Of a DNA stretch of 64,000 nucleotides, positions 40,874 to 49,918 are shown one piece after another. This DNA is from Lachnospiraceae bacterium (GTDB lineage: Bacteria > Bacillota > Clostridia > Lachnospirales > Lachnospiraceae): the NCBI GenBank assembly GCA_017434885.1, contig JAFSGE010000030.1, positions 248,001 through 312,000 of the forward strand. Reading direction: 5' to 3'. The translations under genes were made by a program, and so were the position numbers. The notes under the pieces are model-generated. The model saw only the letters and a list, made by a program, of their open reading frames with translations. It had not been told where the DNA came from and made no database searches. The stretch's first letter is position 1. Every line of letters begins with the position of its first letter.

Positions 40874-41413
40874 TTATGCCTTTTTATTTAAAATATTTTT
40901 TCGGATATAAGAAAAAGTAGCTTCTTCTCCTTCTTCGGCCAGCATGTACAGAAATTTTTCCAGTAAAGCTTTGGTTTCTTCATGAATAGGTGCTTTTTCT
41001 TTTCCTTTCAAATAATAATTCAAAGGGTCTTTCTGGGTATATGTTTCTCCGTTATAAATTTTGCAGGCAGCAATACGGTCCATTAACATTTCAACCACAT
41101 ATTTATGCGGCATTGGTGCCGGTGCCATTCCTCCGGTAATATCTTTGGTACTGTAATCAATCCAATATTCATAATGATGTTTATTTCTTCCTTTGTGATG
41201 AAGCCATGCAGAAGAATACCCGATAGCTTCTCTTTCGGCGTTATTGGGACTGCGATTTCCTTGATAATATTTTACGCCTACAAGAAATTCTGTGAGTCCG
41301 TACTTTGACATATCATGAAATAATCCCTGTTTATACAATCCTACTTTAAAACAGCCTTTCATTACCTGCCATTTATGACGTGTAATGGTTTTAAAATGTT
41401 TCCATGCTTTCAT
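40874..41413 (-). CDS. DUF5662 family protein
   Basis: A 179-residue soluble protein matching the DUF5662 pattern: KHKWQVMKGC-like start (here RHKWQVMKGCFKVGLYKQG), LFHDMSKYG, AWLHHKGRNKHHYEYW and a C-terminal helix. The repeated His and Asp residues (HDMSKY, HHKGRNKHH) resemble a metal site. Function unknown. Its start overlaps the end of the upstream GH13-like gene by 23 bases, which suggests the two are translated together. Confidence 0.85.
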   Translation of the reverse strand: MKAWKHFKTITRHKWQVMKGCFKVGLYKQGLFHDMSKYGLTEFLVGVKYYQGNRSPNNAEREAIGYSSAWLHHKGRNKHHYEYWIDYSTKDITGGMAPAPMPHKYVVEMLMDRIAACKIYNGETYTQKDPLNYYLKGKEKAPIHEETKALLEKFLYMLAEEGEEATFSYIRKNILNKKA

Positions 41414-43289
41414 GTTTGTTACGATCTCCGTTTTCTTTTACTGATGGAGCTTTCTTTTTTTGCGTTGCTGTCTTCTTTTCTTTCAAAAAGGATTCATCAG
41501 GTACTGCACTGTAAAGGCATACACTGCGGCCTTCTGCCAAAATCAGATGCTCCGGCATAGTTCTTTCTTCTTCAATTTGCCCGGATGTGGAAAATATCCG
41601 TTGCCATTTCTGTCCTTTGGGCAATTTGGGTAATGCCAGTCTGTGGGCTTCCCAATGCATATTGTACGCAAGGTAAAGAGCCTGCGTCTGCTCTCTTTCA
41701 TCATTTTGGCAAAGCATAATCCCTGTCATACGGCTAATGTAAGAAACATCCGGTCTCCAGGCCTCTGTTCCGTGATAAGAAATATCAGGATAACCGCAGG
41801 ATGTGGCGTCAATTCCTTTCAATTCCTGCTTTTGATGGAGAATTTTATACTTTTTGCGTAGCGCAATCAATTCACAGGCAAAAGCAAACAAATCTGTTGC
41901 AAAACGTCCGTTACTCCATTTCACGTAACCAATTTCATTATCCTGACAATAAGCGTTGTTATTTCCGAATCTGGTATTACCGAATTCATCACCGCTGAAC
42001 AGATACGGTATCCCCTGTGATAAAAACAGAAAAGAAAATGCATTTTTTATCTGCTTCTTTCGCAGTTCTAAAACTGCCTTTTTACGGCTTTCACCCTCTG
42101 TTCCGCAGTTCCAGCTATAATTCAAATCTGTTCCGTCATGATTATCTTCATGATTTGCCTCATTGTGCTTTTGTTCATAAGAAACCATATCATAAAGAGT
42201 AAAACCATCATAATCTGCCATGTAATTGACATACACGCAAAAATCAGAATTGTTTTTTTGATAATGTATTACCTGATTAATCAGATTTTCATCTCCCTTT
42301 AAAAATCTTCTCATATCATTTCTGAAATTACCGTTATCTGAAAGAAGATTTTTGTATAAGGGTATTTTATTCCCGTAAATATCTTCAAGAGGGAAATAGG
42401 TACTCCGTATTTTTGTTCTTTTTAATATGGCATCTTCCGCAATCTGGATAAAGGGAATCTTAAATCCGCTAAGTCTTATTCCGTCAATGTGATATTCCCG
42501 TACCCAATATCTCAACACATCCATAATGTAGGAAGCTTTTGCTGTGGGCGGAAAATAAAAGTGCATCAAAACTTCAATTTGGTTTTTATGCAATTCTTTT
42601 ACCATGTTTTTGAAGGAGATATCCGGTCGTTCCATACTGTAAGAAGCTTTTGGTGCAAAATAATATGCTTCCTGAAATCCCCAGCAATTGACACGGTTTT
42701 TCAGCTTGTCCGTCTTATCTTCCATACATTCGTCATATTCATATGCCGGCATCAATTCAACTGCGGTTATCCCCAGCTTTTTTAAATGGGGAATTTTTTC
42801 GCAGACACCTTCAAAAGTACCTTTTTTTCTAACTTTTGCACTTTTGTCCATGGTAAAGGCTCTTACGTTCAAACCGTAAATTATCGTATCTTCCACCGGT
42901 AACTCTAACGGTTTGTCACCTTCCCAATCATATTCGGAACGGGTTAAGACACCATAAGTCTTTCTTTTTTCTTTTTCAAAATTGCCCCAAATATTCAGTC
43001 CGTTTACAAGTTTTGCATAAGGGTCCGTAAAAACGGTTTCCCCATCATAAAAATTATATGTTTCAAAAGGAAATTCCTTTTCATCCGATTCAAGCAATAC
43101 CCCGTACAAAATTCCGCATTTTCCTTTATCGGAAAACGGAATTTTAACTTCACGACCGTTCTTATCGTAAAGCAATACACCGATTTCTTTGTCACTTTCT
43201 GTCTCCGTCGCAAAAAAGTATCCTTTTTCGGCAGAATATACTCCGGCTTTATCCGGCTGATAGTAAGTAATTTTCAGTTTTGATTCCAT
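41391..43289 (-). CDS. GH13 debranching-type protein with degenerate active site
   Basis: A 632-residue homologue of isoamylase/GlgX-type glycogen debranching enzymes: an N-terminal CBM48-like domain (residues about 1-125), then a GH13 barrel and C-terminal beta domain. Family segments are clear (FAPKASYSMERPDISFKNMV, DGTDLNYSWNCGTEGES, FGNNNAYCQDNEI). However, the nucleophile Asp of GxRxD is replaced by Ser274 (IDGIRLS). Region I (DxxxNH) reads HFYFPP around 243-248, the acid/base Glu region (about 295-299) has none at the expected place, and the region IV His is Tyr360. It is probably catalytically inactive and may bind glycogen or have a regulatory role. ATG 43289 follows AGGAGG. Confidence 0.85.
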   Translation of the reverse strand: MESKLKITYYQPDKAGVYSAEKGYFFATETESDKEIGVLLYDKNGREVKIPFSDKGKCGILYGVLLESDEKEFPFETYNFYDGETVFTDPYAKLVNGLNIWGNFEKEKRKTYGVLTRSEYDWEGDKPLELPVEDTIIYGLNVRAFTMDKSAKVRKKGTFEGVCEKIPHLKKLGITAVELMPAYEYDECMEDKTDKLKNRVNCWGFQEAYYFAPKASYSMERPDISFKNMVKELHKNQIEVLMHFYFPPTAKASYIMDVLRYWVREYHIDGIRLSGFKIPFIQIAEDAILKRTKIRSTYFPLEDIYGNKIPLYKNLLSDNGNFRNDMRRFLKGDENLINQVIHYQKNNSDFCVYVNYMADYDGFTLYDMVSYEQKHNEANHEDNHDGTDLNYSWNCGTEGESRKKAVLELRKKQIKNAFSFLFLSQGIPYLFSGDEFGNTRFGNNNAYCQDNEIGYVKWSNGRFATDLFAFACELIALRKKYKILHQKQELKGIDATSCGYPDISYHGTEAWRPDVSYISRMTGIMLCQNDEREQTQALYLAYNMHWEAHRLALPKLPKGQKWQRIFSTSGQIEEERTMPEHLILAEGRSVCLYSAVPDESFLKEKKTATQKKKAPSVKENGDRNKHESMETF

Positions 43290-43380
43290 TCGGCCTCCTG
43301 CCACACTTACAACATTTTATTTTTTCATAATTATCTACTTGTCTATGATATCATAAAACAGGTAAAGTGTGCAAAAAATA

Positions 43381-43409
43381 TTGATTAATGTCACAACTAT
43401 TAGTAAAAT
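43381..43409 (+). promoter_or_regulatory. Promoter for the DUF1292 gene
   Basis: TTGATT (43381-43386), 17-base spacer, TAAAAT (43404-43409). It lies 48 bases ahead of the start codon in the divergent region with the GH13-like gene. Confidence 0.5.
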
Positions 43410-43456
43410 ATAAACAGAAGACGTTATTTATATTTGTATCTATGAGGAGGCAAATT

Positions 43457-43798
43457 ATGGCAAAAGATAATATGAAAAATTTTGAAACACTGGAAACTGA
43501 TGACGAAGAAATGACCGTCACTCTGGATTTGGAGGACGGAACAAGCGTTACTTGTGCCATCGTTACGATTTTGACTGTAAACGGACAGGACTATATTGTA
43601 CTTCTTCCCCTCGAAGAAGACGGGGAAAATCATGATGGTATGGTATGGTTTTATCGCTATAGCGAAAACGAAAACGATCCCAACGAAGAACCCGAACTTG
43701 CATATATTGAAGATGATGAAGAATATGACATGGTTGCGGATGCCTTTGATGAGTATCTTGACAATGTAGAATTTGACGAAATTATTGACGGGGAATAA
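43457..43798 (+). CDS. DUF1292 family acidic protein
   Basis: A 113-residue very acidic protein of the DUF1292 (YrzB-like) family. It has the core pattern TVTLDLEDGTSVTCAIVTIL followed by DYIVLLPLEE. The C-terminal third is mostly Asp and Glu. Function unknown; in other Firmicutes relatives sit near alaS-yrzL-yqgF, but not here. ATG 43457 has AGGAGG seven bases upstream. It is one of few plus-strand genes in this half of the window and overlaps the convergent helicase gene by 17 bases. Confidence 0.88.
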   Translation: MAKDNMKNFETLETDDEEMTVTLDLEDGTSVTCAIVTILTVNGQDYIVLLPLEEDGENHDGMVWFYRYSENENDPNEEPELAYIEDDEEYDMVADAFDEYLDNVEFDEIIDGE

Positions 43799-45686
43799 AT
43801 CTCCTGATAAAGCGGGAGGGATTTTGCCCTCTCTCTTTGGTATAATAAATGGTCAGATAATCCACGGCTCTTGTTATGGCAACATACAGGAGCCTTCTTT
43901 CTTCTTCCAATCCATCCTTTGTTTTACACTGCTTTGGCGGAATGATTCCCTCATTTACATCCGGCAGAAAAACATGAAAAAATTCAAGTCCTTTTGCACT
44001 GTGCATGGTAAGTACACTGATTCCATCCACACTTGATGTACTATCTGCTTTTTGAGAAGTTACTGTAAGCATCTCTTCTTCTATTCTGTTCCAAAAAGCC
44101 ATACAATCTTCATTACTTTTGTGTTTTTTCAATAACATCAATAATTCATCTGCTGTTTTAAGATACTCTGCTTCCGTCTCTTTATTTCCGGCTTTTTCTC
44201 GCAGATAATCATCATATTTCATTACATTTCTGTAATATCTGATTGCCATGGAAAAAGACAACTCTTTTACTCGTCTGATATGAGCAAAAAAGTTTTTTAC
44301 AGTTTCAAGCATGGAAGGATTATTCTTGTAATATTCCAAAAAATCATTCTCCCTTACCGTTTCACCCTTGAGCGCATGTCGCGATAAGTACCGCTCCGGT
44401 TTATTCATAATTTTCAAAAAATGGCTACGCTTTTCTCCTTCCATGCAAAATTGAAGAAATGCGCAGAAGTCTTCTTTGATAAAGCTTTGGAGTATTGGTC
44501 TATTTACAGAAGGTGATGTTTTTTGGCTTTCTCTGACAGGTATGTAATGATTTCTGAGTAATTTTGCATAATGCTCCGCTTCCCTGTTGGTTCTTACGAT
44601 TATCGCACTTTGCGACAACTCTTCCCTGGACAATTTTTGAATATCCTGCAGTAAGCAATCTGCTTCCGCGGTGTAGCTTTCTTTGCAGATAATGCATATT
44701 GTTCCTTCTTTTTTCTTACTATCAGCATTTTTTTCAATACGCTCGGTATTTTCTGATATTATCTGATTGGCAAACCGGACAATATTTTCTCTGCTTCGAT
44801 AGTTTTCAGCTAAAAATAATAAATTTGCATCAGGGTAATCCTTTGAAAATTGTTTCATTATATTAGGCAGTGCGCCGCGAAAGCCGTAAATTGCCTGGTC
44901 ATCGTCTCCAACAACAAATAAATTATTCTGAGGAAGTGCAAGTAATTTTATCAGTTGATATTGTACATCATTTACATCTTGAAATTCATCCACAAGAATG
45001 TGTTCAAACTGTCTTTGCCACTTTTCCCGGATGGTTATATTTTGTAAAAGCAGTTTTAAAGCACAGCCTGTCATATCATCAAAATCAAGAAGCTTTCTTT
45101 CTTGCAAAGCATCCTGATACTTCGTAAAAATTTGTTTAAAACAAGACCTGGGAAGCTCATCCGATTCATAAATAAGTCCGTTTTTCTCTTTTCCTACTGC
45201 ATCAAGTATTTCAGAAATCATGGAATAGTTTACCAATTCGGATAAAGAATATTTTTCGTTCAGGTAGCTATTCGTATGGTAAACTTCCTTAAGCTGCATT
45301 TCCATTAATTTTCTTTTTTGGGATTCTTTGATTAAAGAGTATTGACGAAATTCGCCGGATTCTTTTAACATGTGAAAACAGATACTGTGAATCGTTGAAA
45401 AACAGACTTTCCCATAAGCTAATCTCGTTTCATGGTATTGTTTGAGATAACGTTCCTGCATTTCAAGTGCAGCCGCTTTGGTAAAAGTAATACACAGAAT
45501 TTTATCAGGTGAAACAGACATAGTGTTTACCAGATATTGCAGTCTTTGGATTATGGTGAATGTTTTGCCGCTACCGGGGCCTGCAAGAACTCTGGCAGGC
45601 CCTATAGTATGGCAAATTGCTTTTTGCTGTATTTTGCTGGCACCTGTTTGCATGGTGCCTTGCTTTTCATTCTGATGCTTAGGCAT
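43782..45686 (-). CDS. UvrD/Rep-type superfamily 1 DNA helicase
   Basis: A 634-residue ATP-dependent 3'-5' helicase. Motifs in order: [11 protein letters not shown] (I), FTKAAALEM (Ia), [16 protein letters not shown] (II), [15 protein letters not shown] (III), ENYRS (IV), [18 protein letters not shown] (V) and [13 protein letters not shown] (VI). It is shorter than PcrA/UvrD (about 720) and lacks the extended C-terminal tail, so a role as the housekeeping PcrA is uncertain. The ATG at 45686 overlaps the gltX stop codon by eight bases; a second possible ATG lies 11 codons on. It is probably translated from the gltX transcript. Confidence 0.9.
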   Translation of the reverse strand: MPKHQNEKQGTMQTGASKIQQKAICHTIGPARVLAGPGSGKTFTIIQRLQYLVNTMSVSPDKILCITFTKAAALEMQERYLKQYHETRLAYGKVCFSTIHSICFHMLKESGEFRQYSLIKESQKRKLMEMQLKEVYHTNSYLNEKYSLSELVNYSMISEILDAVGKEKNGLIYESDELPRSCFKQIFTKYQDALQERKLLDFDDMTGCALKLLLQNITIREKWQRQFEHILVDEFQDVNDVQYQLIKLLALPQNNLFVVGDDDQAIYGFRGALPNIMKQFSKDYPDANLLFLAENYRSRENIVRFANQIISENTERIEKNADSKKKEGTICIICKESYTAEADCLLQDIQKLSREELSQSAIIVRTNREAEHYAKLLRNHYIPVRESQKTSPSVNRPILQSFIKEDFCAFLQFCMEGEKRSHFLKIMNKPERYLSRHALKGETVRENDFLEYYKNNPSMLETVKNFFAHIRRVKELSFSMAIRYYRNVMKYDDYLREKAGNKETEAEYLKTADELLMLLKKHKSNEDCMAFWNRIEEEMLTVTSQKADSTSSVDGISVLTMHSAKGLEFFHVFLPDVNEGIIPPKQCKTKDGLEEERRLLYVAITRAVDYLTIYYTKERGQNPSRFIRRFIPRQ

Positions 45687-47133
45687 TCTGAAGCAGTTCA
45701 ATTCCTTTTTTGATACGACGAATCGATTCTTCCTTGCCAAGAAGCTCCATGATTTCCGTTGCACCGGCAGGTGTCATCTGTTTGCCGGACACTGCGGTTC
45801 GAACAGGCCACATAGCATAACCGTTCTTACAGCCTTTTTCTTCTACATATGCTAATAAAAGCTGATACAGTGCATCGTTGGAATAATCTTCCTGTGCCTC
45901 TAATTTAGGTAAAAGTTCCTGTAATACTTCCAAAGATGATTCCTTGGTGGTCTTCATCTTTTTGTGCTCATACATAGCTGTATCGTACTCCGGTAACTCT
46001 TCGAGGAAATCTACCAACTCACAAATATCGGGGAAAATCTCGATTCTTGTTTTTACCATGGATGCAATCTTTTTCAAATCAATATTACGGCTTAAAGCCT
46101 TCTTTAAATAAGGCTCTGCCATTTCATAGAATTTATCATCATCCATGGCTTTGATATATTCACCATTCATCCATTTTAATTTGGTATAATCAAACACTGC
46201 GGGAGACTTAGACATATGACGATAGTCAAATTCTTTTGTAAGTCCCTCTAAGCTGAAAATTTCTTCGTTATTGCTGGGACTCCATCCAAGGAGTGCAACA
46301 AAGTTTACAATCGCTTCTGTCAAAAATCCCTGATCAATCAAATCTTCATAAGAAGAATGACCGCATCTTTTACTTAACTTCTGATGATTTTCATCTGTGA
46401 TAAGCGGACAATGCACATAAACAGGTACATCCCATCCAAAAGCATCATACAAACGGTTATACTTGGGAGAAGAAGAAAGATATTCATTTCCTCTTACTAC
46501 ATGGGTAATCCCCATCAAATGATCATCCACTACGTTTGCAAAGTTATAAGTAGGATATCCGTCTGATTTAATCAGAATCATATCATCAAGCTCTGCATTA
46601 TCTACGGAAATATCTCCGTAAATTTCATCATGGAAGGTAGTTGTTCCTTCTGTAGGATTATTCTGTCTGATTACATAAGGAATTCCTGCAGCAAGCTTTG
46701 CTTCCACTTCTGCTTTAGAAAGTGACAGACAGTGCTTGTCATATACATTAATTTCTTTGCCCGCTACTTCCCGGTTTAATGTAGCCAGTCTGTCTTTGTC
46801 ACAGAAGCAATAATATGCTTCACCTTTTTCAACAAGCTGCTTAGCATATTCCAAATAAATCCCCTGTGCCTGTCTTTCTGACTGAACATAAGGACCAACG
46901 CCTTTATCAATGTCGGGACCTTCATCGTGGATAAGACCGGTCTTTGCGAGGGTTCTGTAAATAATATCAACTGCTCCTTCTACCAAACGCTCCTGGTCGG
47001 TATCCTCAATACGAAGAATAAAATCGCCGCCTTCATGCTTGGCAATTAAATAGGCATAAAGTGCTGTTCTTAAATTTCCTACATGCATTCTTCCCGTAGG
47101 ACTGGGTGCAAATCTTGTTCTAATCTTACTCAT
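45679..47133 (-). CDS. gltX: Glutamyl-tRNA synthetase
   Basis: Class I aminoacyl-tRNA synthetase. The 484-residue protein has the HIGH-type motif in [18 protein letters not shown] (residues about 7-24) and the KMSKS-type motif KLSKRCG near residue 254. The C-terminal anticodon-binding domain completes a normal length. In Firmicutes without GlnRS this enzyme often charges tRNA-Gln as well; that cannot be judged here. It lies 17 bases after the hydrogenase and overlaps the helicase gene. Confidence 0.97.
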   Translation of the reverse strand: MSKIRTRFAPSPTGRMHVGNLRTALYAYLIAKHEGGDFILRIEDTDQERLVEGAVDIIYRTLAKTGLIHDEGPDIDKGVGPYVQSERQAQGIYLEYAKQLVEKGEAYYCFCDKDRLATLNREVAGKEINVYDKHCLSLSKAEVEAKLAAGIPYVIRQNNPTEGTTTFHDEIYGDISVDNAELDDMILIKSDGYPTYNFANVVDDHLMGITHVVRGNEYLSSSPKYNRLYDAFGWDVPVYVHCPLITDENHQKLSKRCGHSSYEDLIDQGFLTEAIVNFVALLGWSPSNNEEIFSLEGLTKEFDYRHMSKSPAVFDYTKLKWMNGEYIKAMDDDKFYEMAEPYLKKALSRNIDLKKIASMVKTRIEIFPDICELVDFLEELPEYDTAMYEHKKMKTTKESSLEVLQELLPKLEAQEDYSNDALYQLLLAYVEEKGCKNGYAMWPVRTAVSGKQMTPAGATEIMELLGKEESIRRIKKGIELLQNA

Positions 47134-47150
47134 AGTTTCCTCTCTTATTT

Positions 47151-48638
47151 TTAACCTTCCAAATCAGGAAGTTTTTTATCAGCTGTGGCTTTGAATCCGG
47201 CAACTTCTTTCATTGCCTGCGGAATCGGAATATTCGTTCCTGCACCGGCAATACAACCACCGGGACATGCCATACCTTCAATCAGACAGCCGTTCTTTTT
47301 TCCGGCTTTTGCAAGCATCAGCATCTTTTTACATTCCGTAAGACTTTCTGCATGCTCGATATTTACCTCTACATCCGGATAATATTCCCTAATACAGTCT
47401 TCAATGGCACTGGCTACACCACCGGCCACACCATATCCTCTTCCGGCTGCGGTCGCATCGTTTAACGCATCCCCTGCTTGCGTTTCCTCCAGATTAATGC
47501 CTTTTGCTTCAAACATACCGGCAAGTTCTTCAAATGTAATGACAAAGTCCACATCGGAACGGATGGTTCTTCTGGAGGCCTCAAGCTTTTTAGATGCACA
47601 AGGACCGATGAATACCACACTGGCATCAGGGTGTTCTTTTTTGATTTCGCGGGCGGTTGCAACCATAGGTGTCAGTGCATTGGAAATCTTATCAATGGTT
47701 TCCGGGAAAAACTTTTTGGCAAGCACAGACCAGGAAGGGCAACAGCTTGTCAATAAAAAGGGAACTTCTCCCGTAGCCACTTCTTTGACATAATGTTCTG
47801 CCTCAGCGATGGCACCCAGGTCTGCACCGATTGCAGTTTCATAAACATCATAAAAACCAAGCTCTTTAAGAGCCTGTTTAATCATATCGGGAGTTACATT
47901 TTTGCCAAACTGTCCTACAAAAGCAGGTGCTACCTGAGCAATAATTTTACGCCCGGACTGAATGGCACGAATTAACTGGAATATCTGGGATTTATCCGCA
48001 ATGGCACCAAAGGGACAGCTTACCATACACTGTCCGCAGGATACGCATAAATCCGTATCAATATAGGCTCTTCCTTTGGAATCGCTCTTAATAGCATTTA
48101 CGCCGCAATGATCAAGGCAGGGTCTTACCTGATGGGAAATGGCATCATATGGGCAGACTGTCTTACACTTACCGCATTTGATACATTTTTCCTGATCAAT
48201 AATTGACTTTCCGTTTTTCATGGTAATGGCACCCTTCGGGCATACTTCCCTACAAGGGTGTGCCACGCAGCCCATGCATTTATCCGTTACTTCATAGCGG
48301 TTTTCGGGACATGCATTACAGGCAGAAGGGATTACCTGCATAAGCGGCGGTTCATAATATTTTTCATCAATATTACTTTCCTCAAGCCCCTGAGTCAAAT
48401 GCACAGGAATATTTTCCGGCCTGAGGGAAAGTCCCATTGCCAAACGAATACGTTCTCTTGTGATGGAACGTTGTCTGTAGATACTTTCATATTCGGATTC
48501 ATCATAATCTACAATTTTATAGGGTAATGCCTCAATATCATCCTTCAAGTTAGTGGATGTATAGGCAAGATTTGCCACTTCTTTGAAAATACGTCTTCTG
48601 TCCTTACGTACCTGTGTATCAATTCCACGCATGCTCAT
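47151..48638 (-). CDS. Monomeric [FeFe] hydrogenase
   Basis: A 495-residue [FeFe]-hydrogenase-like protein. Ferredoxin-type cysteine motifs lie at residues about 90-215 ([38 protein letters not shown]). The H-cluster domain has L1 TSCCPSW, L2 GPCASKKLE (usual form MPCxxKxxE) and L3 [14 protein letters not shown]. All four cluster cysteines are therefore present. The Met-to-Gly change in L2 points to a non-prototypical subgroup whose role may be H2 uptake, evolution or sensing. It is cytoplasmic, with no partner subunit genes. AAAGGAAA lies ahead of the ATG. Confidence 0.9.
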   Translation of the reverse strand: MSMRGIDTQVRKDRRRIFKEVANLAYTSTNLKDDIEALPYKIVDYDESEYESIYRQRSITRERIRLAMGLSLRPENIPVHLTQGLEESNIDEKYYEPPLMQVIPSACNACPENRYEVTDKCMGCVAHPCREVCPKGAITMKNGKSIIDQEKCIKCGKCKTVCPYDAISHQVRPCLDHCGVNAIKSDSKGRAYIDTDLCVSCGQCMVSCPFGAIADKSQIFQLIRAIQSGRKIIAQVAPAFVGQFGKNVTPDMIKQALKELGFYDVYETAIGADLGAIAEAEHYVKEVATGEVPFLLTSCCPSWSVLAKKFFPETIDKISNALTPMVATAREIKKEHPDASVVFIGPCASKKLEASRRTIRSDVDFVITFEELAGMFEAKGINLEETQAGDALNDATAAGRGYGVAGGVASAIEDCIREYYPDVEVNIEHAESLTECKKMLMLAKAGKKNGCLIEGMACPGGCIAGAGTNIPIPQAMKEVAGFKATADKKLPDLEG

Positions 48639-48784
48639 AATCTACGTTTCCTTTCCGTTTCTCATTCTAAGCACCTTATGTTATTTTTACACAAACACGA
48701 AAGGAAATCAAGGACTTTATGCACCATAAATTTTACTTATCATAATATAATATTAAAACAAAGATTTATTTATGAGAGGAATTT

Positions 48785-48955
48785 ATGCAGGATTACAGTT
48801 TTAACGAATATTTTGACCGTTTTCCGATTGCTATGGGCTATGTACCCTGGCAACACCTTGACAAAATTTTTGAAAATTTAGATGAAGCATATTGCACAGG
48901 TACCATTTTCCCTGAACTTGAAAAGCCTTTCACAGGAAGGAGATGCATGAAATGA
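48785..48955 (+). CDS. cotJA: Spore coat protein CotJA
   Basis: A 56-residue protein: starts MQDYSFNEYFDRFPIAMGYV and ends in PFTGRRCMK. The FPxAMAYVPWQ-like motif (here FPIAMGYVPWQ) is the hallmark of CotJA. GAGAGG provides the ribosome binding site. The stop codon overlaps the cotJB start by four bases (ATGA). The cotJABC operon is expressed in the mother cell under sigma-E in Bacillus; I could not identify a convincing sigma-E promoter here. Confidence 0.9.
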   Translation: MQDYSFNEYFDRFPIAMGYVPWQHLDKIFENLDEAYCTGTIFPELEKPFTGRRCMK

Positions 48956-49221
48956 ATAAAATGAATGATGAAAAAAGCCGTCTTTTTCATGATATTGGTG
49001 TAATTGATTTTGTGATTGTAGAAATGCAATTATATCTTAACACGCATCCCACTGACAAGGAAGCAATGGATTACTTAAGTCATTATGTACGCATGAAAAA
49101 TCAGGCAATGCGAGAATATGCCATGAAATTCGGTCCGCTTCGTATTTCTGATGCCGACGGATGTCTGCAAAATGAATGGAAATGGGTTACACAGCCTTGG
49201 CCCTGGGAAGGAGGATGTTAA
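48952..49221 (+). CDS. cotJB: Spore coat protein CotJB
   Basis: An 89-residue small helical spore-coat protein, the middle gene of cotJABC. The family pattern is visible in VIVEMQLYLNTHPTDKEAMD and the C-terminal WVTQPWPWEGGC. ATG 48952 is nine bases after AAGGAG and overlaps the cotJA stop; an in-frame ATG at 48943 would be inside that ribosome binding site. It precedes cotJC by three bases. Confidence 0.92.
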   Translation: MNKMNDEKSRLFHDIGVIDFVIVEMQLYLNTHPTDKEAMDYLSHYVRMKNQAMREYAMKFGPLRISDADGCLQNEWKWVTQPWPWEGGC

Positions 49222-49224
49222 TAT

Positions 49225-49833
49225 ATGTGGTGCTATGAAAAAAGATTACAGTTTCCTGTCAATATTAAAGAACCAAATGCTAAATTGGCACAGGTCATTA
49301 TGAGTCAGTTCGGTGGTCCGGACGGGGAATTAGCTGCCAGCCAACGGTATCTGTCTCAGCGATATGCAACTCCTTACCGTGAAGTTGCAGGAACGCTGAC
49401 TGATATCGGTACCGAGGAACTTGCCCATATGGAAATGGTTTCTGCTATTATTTATCAGCTGACCAAAGATTTGTCTATGGACGAAATTGTAGACAGTGGC
49501 TTTGATAAATACTATGTAGACCACACTGCAGGACTTTGGCCTCAGGCTGCAGGCGGTATCCCCTTCAACGCTTGTGTTTTCCAATCTAAAGGGGATGTTG
49601 TTACCGATTTATTTGAAGATATGGCAGCTGAACAAAAGGCACGCAGCACTTACGATAACATCTTAAGACTGGTACGTGATTATCCTGATGTATATGAACC
49701 CATCAAATTCTTAAGAGCCCGTGAAGTTGTTCATTTCCAGCGGTTCGGTGAAGCGCTGCGAATTACCCAGGATAAATTGGATTCCAAGAACTTCTACGCC
49801 TTCAACCCCGGATTTGACAAATGTAAAAACTAA
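49225..49833 (+). CDS. cotJC: Spore coat protein CotJC (manganese catalase-like)
   Basis: A 202-residue ferritin-like protein of the manganese catalase family, found in the inner spore coat. Metal-ligand residues are visible in DGELAASQRYLSQRYA, IGTEELAHMEMVSAI, AAEQKARSTYDNIL and REVVHFQRFGEAL. It completes the cotJA-cotJB-cotJC operon and is followed by a terminator. A role in peroxide breakdown in spores is inferred from the family. Confidence 0.95.
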   Translation: MWCYEKRLQFPVNIKEPNAKLAQVIMSQFGGPDGELAASQRYLSQRYATPYREVAGTLTDIGTEELAHMEMVSAIIYQLTKDLSMDEIVDSGFDKYYVDHTAGLWPQAAGGIPFNACVFQSKGDVVTDLFEDMAAEQKARSTYDNILRLVRDYPDVYEPIKFLRAREVVHFQRFGEALRITQDKLDSKNFYAFNPGFDKCKN

Positions 49834-49858
49834 CTATCTGTCTTTTGGATAAAATACA

Positions 49859-49902
49859 AACCGGGTCTTCTATGATTTCCTCATAGCAGGCCCGGTTTTC
49901 TT
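49859..49902 (+). terminator. Terminator after cotJC, possibly bidirectional
   Basis: Outer stem AACCGGG (49859-49865) and CCCGGTT (49891-49897), with an inner CTATGA/TCATAG pairing (49870-49875 and 49881-49886). It is followed by TTTTC on the plus strand. On the minus strand it lies just past the DUF5722 gene and may end that transcript too. Confidence 0.85.
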
Positions 49903-49918
49903 AAGCTTTATTACACAT

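Noticed and set aside
48700-48784. Sigma-E promoter for cotJABC
   Set aside because: A CATAATAT-like -10 is present, but no -35 at the right spacing; expression in the mother cell is only expected from the family.
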